DNA of 5,579 bases from assembly GCA_025935235.1 (NCBI GenBank), contig JAICVT010000298.1, positions 1 through 5,579 on the forward strand, written 5' to 3'. Below, one piece after another: positions 1-4,216 of the stretch. Positions within the stretch are counted from its first letter, which is position 1. Every line of letters starts with the position of its first letter. The notes below the pieces were generated by a model. The model ran no database searches and was not told the origin of the DNA. It saw only the letters and a list, made by a program, of their open reading frames with translations. A program made the translations under genes and the position numbers. This DNA comes from Ktedonobacterales bacterium (GTDB lineage Bacteria > Chloroflexota > Ktedonobacteria > Ktedonobacterales > JADMIN01).

Positions 1-373
1 GCTGGCGGCTGGCGGCATCGCGCTGGTCGGCCTGAGCGGCGGGCTGGTCGGCTGGATCGCGGGCGCGCTGCTGATGGGCGTGGGCATGGCGCTGCTCTAT
101 CCCACGCTGCTGGCGGCAGTCAGCGATGTCGCCCGCCCGCGCTGGCGCGCCTCCTCGCTGGGCGTCTATCGCCTCTGGCGCGATAGCGGCTATGCGCTGG
201 GCGCGCTGCTGATCGGCGTGGTCGCCGACCGCTTTGGCCTGCTGGCGGGCTTCTGGTTCTGCGCGGTGGCGATGGCGCTCTCTGGCCTGCTGGTGGCGGC
301 GCTGATGTATGAGACGCTGCCCACCCGCCGCGTGACCCACCTGGCATGGGAGCGCGACGCGCGCTTCCAGTGA
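1..373 (+). CDS. MFS transporter, C-terminal fragment (5' end outside window)
   Basis: The frame is open from base 2 to the TGA at 371-373, giving about 123 residues of the end of a major facilitator superfamily permease. It is strongly hydrophobic and reads as the last transmembrane helices: two Gly/Ala/Leu-rich helices (about residues 3-18 and 20-42), a cytoplasmic-loop-like stretch with basic residues (ARPRWRASSLG), a helix starting YRLWRDSGYALGALLIG, then the short DRFG loop typical between MFS helices 10 and 11, and a final helix before a charged tail ending WERDARFQ. The YR-W-RD-GYA-GAL pattern occurs in drug-efflux-like MFS proteins. The substrate cannot be told from this fragment. The protein would sit in the inner membrane. 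The only internal ATG codons, such as the one at 74, lie inside a helix, so the real start is upstream of the window. No strong terminator follows it. Confidence 0.85.
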   Translation, partial: LAAGGIALVGLSGGLVGWIAGALLMGVGMALLYPTLLAAVSDVARPRWRASSLGVYRLWRDSGYALGALLIGVVADRFGLLAGFWFCAVAMALSGLLVAALMYETLPTRRVTHLAWERDARFQ

Positions 374-402
374 TCGGGGCCAGCGATGAAGAGCATGGCA
401 GG

Positions 403-430
403 CTGCCAACGTTGACAGAGCTGTTATGCT
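403..430 (+). promoter_or_regulatory. Weak candidate promoter for the methyltransferase gene
   Basis: CTGCCA (403-408), a 16-base spacer and TATGCT (425-430) form a loose -35/-10 pair in the 142-base gap after the transporter gene. A perfect TTGACA lies at 412-417 but has no -10 at a suitable distance, so the assignment is unsure. Transcription would begin near 437 and give an untranslated leader of about 80 bases containing the palindrome at 471-485. Confidence 0.25.
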
Positions 431-470
431 GGAGGCGCCGTGCGGGGGCTGGGGATGATCTGCGCAGAGG

Positions 471-485
471 ATGCGCCTGGCGCAT
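471..485. repeat. Perfect 7-base inverted repeat upstream of methyltransferase gene
   Basis: ATGCGCC-T-GGCGCAT is a perfect palindrome with a single central base. It lies 31 bases before the chosen GTG start, between the weak candidate promoter and the ribosome binding site. It could be an operator, or form a short GC-rich hairpin (6-bp stem, CTG loop) acting in the leader or as a weak terminator for the transporter gene. No T tract follows. The same 7-mer recurs in the inverted repeat at 1441-1461 just after the gene. Confidence 0.5.
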
Positions 486-502
486 GTGCGGAAGATGGCC
501 AG

Positions 503-508
503 AGGAGG
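503..508 (+). promoter_or_regulatory. Ribosome binding site fixing the methyltransferase start
   Basis: AGGAGG is a perfect Shine-Dalgarno core with a 7-base spacer to the GTG at 516. The upstream in-frame ATG codons at 471 and 495 have no comparable site at a usable distance, so this site decides the start. Confidence 0.75.
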
Positions 509-515
509 CGTCGCC

Positions 516-1436
516 GTGGGTTGGTTTGGGTGGCTGCGCGGTCGCGGTATCAGGGCGCGAGCGAACGCTACAACGTTGGCGCAGTCCCACAACGCTGCGA
601 AAGTGGCTGTGCAGGGGCGAGAATACCTCACGACAGCGCCCTATTTTCTGCCGAAGGATGAAGAAGAGGTCAACCGGCTCGACTTCCAGCATTACCTCTT
701 CCGCTTCGCGCTCAGAGGCAACTACGCCGCGCCCATCCAGACGCCCGCGAGCATTCTGGATGTCGGAACGGGAACCGGGCGCTGGGCGATGGAGATGGCC
801 GCGCTTTTTCCCCTGGCCAATGTCGTCGGGCTGGATGTCGTTCCACCGCCCGCCGATGAGAACGCTTCGTTGGGACACGGACTGGATCGCCGCCCGGATA
901 ACTACATCTATATCCAGGGCAACGTGCTGGACGGCCTACCCTTCCCTGACGCCAGCTTCGACTTCGTGCATCAGCGGCTGCTCGTGGCGGCGCTTCCTGA
1001 GGCGCGCTGGCCAGGCGTGGTGGCCGAACTGCTGCGCGTGACACGGCCCGGTGGCTGGGTAGAGCTGCTCGAAGCGATCCCCACGAAGGGTGGGCCCGGC
1101 ATGAACGCGCTCTATGAATGGCTGGTCGCCGTCGGGCTGCGGCGCGGCGTCAACACGCTGGTGACGCCGCACATCGCCGATTTCCTGCGCGCCGCTGGCG
1201 CGCAATCGGTCGTCGCGCGCGATCTGCCGATGGCTATGGGTAAGTGGGGCGGGCGCGCGGGCATCATGATGGAGACCAACTACTTCGCGCTCCACAAGGG
1301 TCTGGAGGCCATGATGGAGCAGCAGGGCATCACCACAGCGCGGGCGTTCGAGGAGGCGATGGCGGCCGCTCGGCAGGAGATCGCTCAGGGCCAGTACATC
1401 TGGCCGTATTTCCTCGCCTACGGCCAGCGCCCATAG
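516..1436 (+). CDS. Class I SAM-dependent methyltransferase
   Basis: A 306-residue protein counted from the GTG start. It has the Rossmann-type methyltransferase fold: motif I ILDVGTGTGRWAMEMA (glycine-rich SAM loop DVGTGTG at residues 82-88), the acidic end of strand 2 in VVGLDVV (Asp107, expected to bind the SAM ribose), the motif II region GNVLDGLPFPDASFDFV (about 135-151; Asp139 near the adenine), and the post-motif ELLRVTRPGGWVEL characteristic of Methyltransf_11/25-type enzymes. The C-terminal roughly 120 residues are helical and probably form the substrate-binding part. The acceptor substrate cannot be told from sequence; small molecules or lipids are common for this group. There is no signal peptide or membrane helix, so it is cytoplasmic. 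The longest frame starts at 471, but only GTG 516 has a proper ribosome binding site. It is followed by a hairpin and by a separate promoter for the next gene, which suggests a single-gene transcript. Confidence 0.85.
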   Translation: MGWFGWLRGRGIRARANATTLAQSHNAAKVAVQGREYLTTAPYFLPKDEEEVNRLDFQHYLFRFALRGNYAAPIQTPASILDVGTGTGRWAMEMAALFPLANVVGLDVVPPPADENASLGHGLDRRPDNYIYIQGNVLDGLPFPDASFDFVHQRLLVAALPEARWPGVVAELLRVTRPGGWVELLEAIPTKGGPGMNALYEWLVAVGLRRGVNTLVTPHIADFLRAAGAQSVVARDLPMAMGKWGGRAGIMMETNYFALHKGLEAMMEQQGITTARAFEEAMAAARQEIAQGQYIWPYFLAYGQRP

Positions 1437-1440
1437 GAGC

Positions 1441-1461
1441 GGCGCATGCTCGCGATGCGCC
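1441..1461 (+). terminator. Hairpin after methyltransferase gene, possible terminator
   Basis: GGCGCAT (1441-1447) and ATGCGCC (1455-1461) are perfect 7-base complementary arms around a 7-base loop, beginning 5 bases after the stop codon. The stem is GC-rich, as in an intrinsic terminator, but there is no run of T after it, so termination is only inferred. Confidence 0.4.
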
Positions 1462-1491
1462 AGCACAGCAGCCCGAAGCAACGCCACGCCA

Positions 1492-1514
1492 GCGCTACTT
1501 GAGGAGCGTAGCGC
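1492..1514. repeat. Inverted repeat enclosing the -35 of the TIR gene promoter
   Basis: GCGCTAC (1492-1498) and GTAGCGC (1508-1514) are perfect 7-base arms separated by 9 bases. The loop starts with the -35 hexamer TTGAGG, so a dimeric repressor bound here would block RNA polymerase. Alternatively it is a second hairpin serving as terminator for the methyltransferase transcript. The sequence alone does not distinguish these. Confidence 0.45.
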
Positions 1515-1527
1515 GGCCTGCTAGAAT
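1499..1527 (+). promoter_or_regulatory. Sigma-70-type promoter of the TIR gene
   Basis: TTGAGG (1499-1504), a 17-base spacer and TAGAAT (1522-1527) match the housekeeping consensus at 4/6 and 5/6 positions with ideal spacing. Transcription should start near 1534, about 49 bases before the GTG codon. This position also excludes the longer reading frame beginning at 1244, because the transcript would start well downstream of it. Confidence 0.6.
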
Positions 1528-1571
1528 GGCCTCGGCATGCGACAAACGCGCGACGTGTGTTGGTCAGGTCG

Positions 1572-1577
1572 AGGAGG
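1572..1577 (+). promoter_or_regulatory. Ribosome binding site fixing the TIR protein start
   Basis: A perfect AGGAGG core inside a longer purine run (1571-1579), with a 5-base spacer to GTG 1583. It places the start directly before the first beta strand of the TIR domain. Confidence 0.75.
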
Positions 1578-1582
1578 AGCTT

Positions 1583-2455
1583 GTGACCCGCATCTTTATC
1601 TCGTACCGCCGGGAGGATTCCGCCGATACCTCCGGTCGTCTGTATGACCGGCTCGAAACACGCTTTGGCCATCAAAACGTGTTCAAAGATGTGGACAACA
1701 TCCCGCCCGGGGTGGACTTCCGCACATACATCAGCAACGCGCTGCAGATGAGCGATGTCGTGCTGGTGGTCATCGGCCCGCACTGGCTCGCCAGTGTGGA
1801 CGGCGCGGGAGGCCAGCCGCGACTCTTCGCCAGCAACGACTTTGTGCGCATCGAGGTAGAGGCCGCGCTGCAGGTACGCAAGGTCATCATCCCGGTGCTG
1901 TTGGGCAATGCCATGATGCCCGAGGAACACGCGCTGCCGCCGAGCATCGGCGCGCTGGCCTACATCAACGCCAGTCGCCTGCGTCCCGATCCCGATTTCC
2001 GCCACGACACCGACGCGCTGATGGCGACGCTCGCGCAGTTCAATCCGCCCGCGATCGCGCCCATGCCCCACGGGATGACCGGCCCCACGCCGCAGAATGT
2101 ACAGCAGCTCAAATACGCGCTGGAGACGGTCACAGGCAAGTCGTATCGTCCATCGCTGAGCCAGTCACAGCGCGCCCTCTACCGCGGGCTGCTCATCGGG
2201 CTGGGCCTCCTCGCGTTTGGCGTCTGGGTGAGCGCGCTGGTCATCCAGTATGGCGCGAACCAGGGAACACCCGATACGCTGACACTCTACACGCTGCCTG
2301 CCATCGCTATCGCCATTGATGTGATCGGGACCATCATAGCGATCATCGTCGCGCTCTTCGTCAAGCGCGGCGTCTGGATCGTCTATCGGCTGCTGTGCAA
2401 CATCTTCCCGCTCGGCATCGCGCCCGCAGTCTATGGCGCCTTTGGCCCGATGTGA
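1583..2455 (+). CDS. TIR-domain protein with C-terminal membrane anchor
   Basis: A 290-residue protein from GTG 1583. Residues 3-150 form a bacterial TIR domain: strand A with RIFISYRREDS (3-13), helix A with GRLYDRLETRFG, the BB-loop region FKDVDNIPPGVDF (34-46), strand C with SDVVLVVIGPHWL (57-69), and DFVRIEVEAAL (86-96), where Glu91 aligns with the catalytic glutamate of NAD-cleaving TIR proteins such as SARM1. Strand D is KVIIPVLLG. After a Pro-rich linker (about 155-195) come three likely transmembrane segments: about 202-223, 235-260 (with Asp246 in its core) and 264-288. TIR proteins in bacteria can be NADases or signalling proteins in phage defence, or protein-interaction modules. 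NADase activity here is inferred from Glu91 only. No sensor domain or defence partner is adjacent. The gene has its own promoter and so is probably expressed independently. The frame is open upstream to 1244, but that extension overlaps the methyltransferase gene and is not plausible protein. Confidence 0.85.
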   Translation: MTRIFISYRREDSADTSGRLYDRLETRFGHQNVFKDVDNIPPGVDFRTYISNALQMSDVVLVVIGPHWLASVDGAGGQPRLFASNDFVRIEVEAALQVRKVIIPVLLGNAMMPEEHALPPSIGALAYINASRLRPDPDFRHDTDALMATLAQFNPPAIAPMPHGMTGPTPQNVQQLKYALETVTGKSYRPSLSQSQRALYRGLLIGLGLLAFGVWVSALVIQYGANQGTPDTLTLYTLPAIAIAIDVIGTIIAIIVALFVKRGVWIVYRLLCNIFPLGIAPAVYGAFGPM

Positions 2456-2482
2456 GCCTGGATCGCTGCCGCCGTCTTGCGC

Positions 2483-2512
2483 TTGACAGGCGGCGGTGAG
2501 CGCGCCTACGCT
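2483..2512 (+). promoter_or_regulatory. Sigma-70-type promoter of purE
   Basis: A perfect TTGACA (2483-2488), an 18-base spacer and TACGCT (2507-2512). It lies 27 bases after the TIR stop codon and predicts a start near 2519, giving a leader of about 55 bases. A GCCGCC/GGCGGC inverted repeat (2468-2473 and 2489-2494) overlaps the -35 and could act as a weak terminator for the TIR gene or as an operator. I do not recognise a PurR box or purine riboswitch in the leader. Confidence 0.5.
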
Positions 2513-2558
2513 GATGCCACGGTGACTTCACGACGGAGCATTCGGCTGCGATCAGCGG

Positions 2559-2565
2559 AAGGGAG
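2559..2565 (+). promoter_or_regulatory. Ribosome binding site of purE
   Basis: AAGGGAG, a near-consensus Shine-Dalgarno sequence, lies 8 bases before GTG 2574. It supports this GTG as the start and not a codon closer to the conserved core. Confidence 0.5.
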
Positions 2566-2573
2566 CGACGCGC

Positions 2574-3104
2574 GTGGCGGCAAGCACGGGAGCAAGCACA
2601 ACACCGCTGGTCGGCATCATCATGGGCAGCGACTCCGATCTACCGGTGATGCGCGGCGCGGCAGCGATGCTGGAGCGCTTTGGCGTGGCGTATGAGCTGC
2701 GCATCGTCTCGGCGCACCGCACGCCCGACGACATGGCGGACTATGGGCGCACGGCGCACGAGCGCGGGCTGCGCGTCATCATCGCCGGGGCGGGCGGCGC
2801 GGCGCACCTGCCGGGGATGATCGCCGCGCACACGCCGCTGCCGGTCATCGGCGTGCCCGTGCCGACCGAGTGGCTGCGCGGCCTCGACTCACTGCTCTCC
2901 ATCGTGCAGATGCCCAGCGGCGTGCCGGTGGCCACCGTCGCCATCGGCAATGCGCGCAACGCCGGGCTGCTGGCGGCGCGCATCCTGGCGGCCAGCGACG
3001 CCGACCTGCGCGCGAAGATGCTGGCCTATCAGGCCGAGATCGCCGCCGAGTCGCGCGCCAAGAACGACGCCCTGCCACCCGAAGCCCCTCCATCTGGAGC
3101 CTGA
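2574..3104 (+). CDS. purE: N5-carboxyaminoimidazole ribonucleotide mutase (PurE class I)
   Basis: A 176-residue protein that moves the carboxyl group of N5-CAIR to carbon 4 to form CAIR in de novo purine synthesis. It is cytoplasmic and usually octameric. Family motifs are intact: the phosphate/substrate loop VGIIMGSDSDLPVM (13-26), SAHRTPD (46-52) with the catalytic His48, AGAGGAAHLPGMIAAHTPLPVIGVPV (71-96), LDSLLSIVQMPSGVPVATVAIG (104-125) and NARNAGLLAARIL (126-138). Length is normal for the family, with a short Ser/Thr-rich N-terminal extension (about 10 residues) and a variable C-terminal tail of about 20 residues. The class I pattern implies dependence on PurK, which supplies N5-CAIR, but no purK follows; the next gene is convergent and unrelated. 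purK must be elsewhere, or the pathway differs. The gene has its own promoter. The start is GTG 2574, set by the ribosome binding site at 2559-2565. Confidence 0.95.
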   Translation: MAASTGASTTPLVGIIMGSDSDLPVMRGAAAMLERFGVAYELRIVSAHRTPDDMADYGRTAHERGLRVIIAGAGGAAHLPGMIAAHTPLPVIGVPVPTEWLRGLDSLLSIVQMPSGVPVATVAIGNARNAGLLAARILAASDADLRAKMLAYQAEIAAESRAKNDALPPEAPPSGA

Positions 3105-3116
3105 GCGACGCCCAAT

Positions 3117-3180
3117 CTATCCACATTCCCGCCCACTTATACACGCGAATGTGGATAAGTCAGCGGCGGGTTGTGGATAA
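3117..3180. promoter_or_regulatory. Cluster of four DnaA-box-like sites
   Basis: Four 9-base matches to TTATCCACA occur in 64 bases: CTATCCACA at 3117-3125 (plus, one mismatch), TTATACACG at 3137-3145 (plus; fits TTATNCACA except the last base), and perfect TGTGGATAA (the reverse complement) at 3150-3158 and 3172-3180. Start-to-start spacings are 20, 13 and 22 bases. The forward pair faces the reverse pair. The cluster lies between the 3' ends of purE and the phosphotransferase gene, so it is not a promoter-proximal regulatory site for either. DnaA is the replication initiator and transcription factor; clusters occur in oriC and in titration or reactivation loci. There is no clear AT-rich unwinding element and no dnaA or dnaN nearby. 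The box matches are seen directly; DnaA binding is inferred. Confidence 0.5.
3118..3157. repeat. 11-base perfect inverted repeat in convergent gap
   Basis: TATCCACATTC (3118-3128) and GAATGTGGATA (3147-3157) are exact reverse complements with an 18-base loop. An overlapping alternative pairs ACTTATACAC (3135-3144) with GTGGATAAGT (3151-3160), 10-base arms with one mismatch and a 6-base loop. Both are built from the DnaA-like boxes. As RNA, either could act as a bidirectional terminator between the convergent genes, although the stems are AT-rich and lack a U tract. Confidence 0.55.
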
Positions 3181-3197
3181 CCGCGCCTGACCTCAGC

Positions 3198-3232
3198 GCC
3201 TGATCTGCTCCGGCTGGCAAGCCGCATCAGGC
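3198..3232 (-). terminator. Stem-loop at the end of the phosphotransferase gene
   Basis: GCCTGAT (3198-3204) pairs perfectly with ATCAGGC (3226-3232), and inside it CGGCT (3211-3215) pairs with AGCCG (3220-3224) around a GGCA loop. The structure overlaps the stop codon at 3227-3229 of the minus-strand gene, a common place for a 3'-end hairpin. No T-rich run follows on the minus strand, so factor-independent termination is uncertain. An 8-base direct repeat GCGCCTGA (3183-3190, 3196-3203) runs into it. Confidence 0.35.
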
Positions 3233-4165
3233 CAACAGTTCCGCCGATGCGAGAAACGGGTGAGCGAGATCCTCAGCGCCGAGGTCCAGGATATAGAGGC
3301 CTGTGGACACCCGCTCGATGAAGCCCCACTCCCAGATCGCGGCCTCTTCGACGCCCGTGTGGGCGCTCATCAGCCCACAATACTCGCGAGCCAGCGTGAC
3401 GGCGTCCCCGGCGAGGAGCTGCTGGGACCAGTCGCGCAGTACGACGCCCAGATCATAGGCTGGTTCGGCGAGGAAGCCGTCGGGGTCTACGAACACGAAT
3501 CCCGACTCTGCCCCCGCGCGCGGCGTCAGCGCTTGCAGCGCGTTCCCAGGGTGCGGATCGCCGTGGACTACCACACTGCGGGCGAGGTCAAACGCGGCGG
3601 CGCGCCTCTCGGCATAGCGCAGGACAAGCGCCACGACCCGTTGCGAGCACGGGCGGCCCATGCGCTCCCATCGGCGGCTGATCGAGCGGCCGAGCCACGT
3701 CGCCTTCTCGTCGCCGGTCATCACCGCCGGGCCTGCGGGGCGCGGCGCCTGCCACGCCTGACCAAGCGTCTGGCACAGCGTCTCGATCACGCGCTCTGGC
3801 GGCAAGGCGAGTTGGTCCAGCGCCGGGCCAAGCGCCTCCAGCAGCATCGCTTCGCGCTCGCGGTCGTAGGCCAGCAGGCGCACATAGCCGCGCCCATGCG
3901 CGCTGGCGAGCGTGCGCAGTTGGTCGCTGAACCCCTGTCCTGGGAGCGCGATTTTGAGGACGGCGTCGTGGCCCGCCGCTGCTCGCGCCCGCGCGACATA
4001 GGAGGCGCTCCCGCTCGTGAATGGAGCGCCAACGGTGATCGCCCAGGCGCGCTCCAGATAGGCGATCTGCTCGGGAAGCGCGGCCAGCCATTGCTCGCCC
4101 TGGCTCCCAAGCTGCTCGGCCTTGAGCCGAACCAGGCTCGGCGTCTGCGCTACGTGTTCGTCCAT
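3227..4165 (-). CDS. Aminoglycoside/hydroxyurea-type phosphotransferase family protein
   Basis: A 312-residue kinase-like protein resembling the APH(6)/hydroxyurea phosphotransferase group (Pfam APH_6_hur). The N-terminal region GEQWLAALPEQIAYLERAW followed by WAITVGAPF is typical of that group. Lys71 in DAVLKIALP is the likely ATP-binding lysine. GRGYVRLLAYDREREAMLLEAL (91-111) matches the hinge region GRG-VRLL-----LMLLE of streptomycin 6-kinases. The catalytic loop is VVVHGDPHPGNAL (Asp203, Asn208), and FVFVDPDGFLAEPAYDLGVVLRDW (223-246) holds the metal-binding Asp227. All kinase residues look intact, so it is probably active. Known members phosphorylate streptomycin or hydroxyurea, but many chromosomal members have unknown substrates, so resistance is not established. 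It follows the membrane glycosyltransferase gene by 46 bases on the same strand and may be co-transcribed. ATG 4165 has no good ribosome binding site; a TATGCT six bases upstream raises the possibility of leaderless expression. Confidence 0.8.
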   Translation of the reverse strand: MDEHVAQTPSLVRLKAEQLGSQGEQWLAALPEQIAYLERAWAITVGAPFTSGSASYVARARAAAGHDAVLKIALPGQGFSDQLRTLASAHGRGYVRLLAYDREREAMLLEALGPALDQLALPPERVIETLCQTLGQAWQAPRPAGPAVMTGDEKATWLGRSISRRWERMGRPCSQRVVALVLRYAERRAAAFDLARSVVVHGDPHPGNALQALTPRAGAESGFVFVDPDGFLAEPAYDLGVVLRDWSQQLLAGDAVTLAREYCGLMSAHTGVEEAAIWEWGFIERVSTGLYILDLGAEDLAHPFLASAELLA

Positions 4166-4171
4166 GCGGTG

Positions 4172-4177
4172 AGCATA
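4172..4177 (-). promoter_or_regulatory. Possible -10 element for a leaderless phosphotransferase transcript
   Basis: On the minus strand TATGCT lies 6 bases before ATG 4165, so transcription would begin at or next to the start codon. This fits the missing Shine-Dalgarno sequence. No convincing -35 is seen 16-18 bases upstream (GGGCCG at 17), so the call is weak. Confidence 0.25.
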
Positions 4178-4202
4178 CCATCCTGGCCGCCGCGCGGCCC
4201 TT

Positions 4203-4216
4203 GCTGACCCGTCAGC
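4203..4216. repeat. Short palindrome between the two minus-strand genes
   Basis: GCTGAC-CC-GTCAGC is a perfect 6-base inverted repeat with a two-base centre overlapping the stop codon of the glycosyltransferase gene. It is too tight for a good hairpin and is operator-like in form, about 38 bases upstream of the phosphotransferase ATG. It may be chance. Confidence 0.3.

Noticed and set aside
412..417. Perfect TTGACA as a -35 element of the methyltransferase gene
   Set aside because: The bases 16-18 downstream (around 434-441) are GC-only and do not resemble a -10; TATGCT is only 7 bases away.
120..878. Long minus-strand open frame (252 codons) over the transporter and methyltransferase region
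   Set aside because: Its translation is Arg/Pro/Ser-rich low complexity with no domain, and it lies antisense to two convincing genes. It is a high-GC shadow frame.
1690..1698. Extra DnaA-like box TGTGGACAA
   Set aside because: It has one mismatch, is isolated, and lies in the coding sequence of the TIR BB-loop region (DVDN), where the codons explain it.
1583..2455. Assigning the TIR gene to a named defence system such as Thoeris or CBASS
   Set aside because: No ThsA, cyclase, STING or other partner gene is in the window, and the neighbours are housekeeping-type genes.
2468..2494. GCCGCC/GGCGGC repeat as a definite terminator of the TIR gene
   Set aside because: It has only a 6-base stem with a 15-base loop and no T run, and it overlaps the purE -35. 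It is kept only as a note in the promoter entry.
3105..3226. Calling the convergent gap the chromosomal origin oriC
   Set aside because: Four DnaA-like boxes are present, but there is no AT-rich unwinding stretch, no dnaA/dnaN/gyr neighbour, and both flanking genes are transcribed towards the site. Evidence supports a DnaA-box cluster only.
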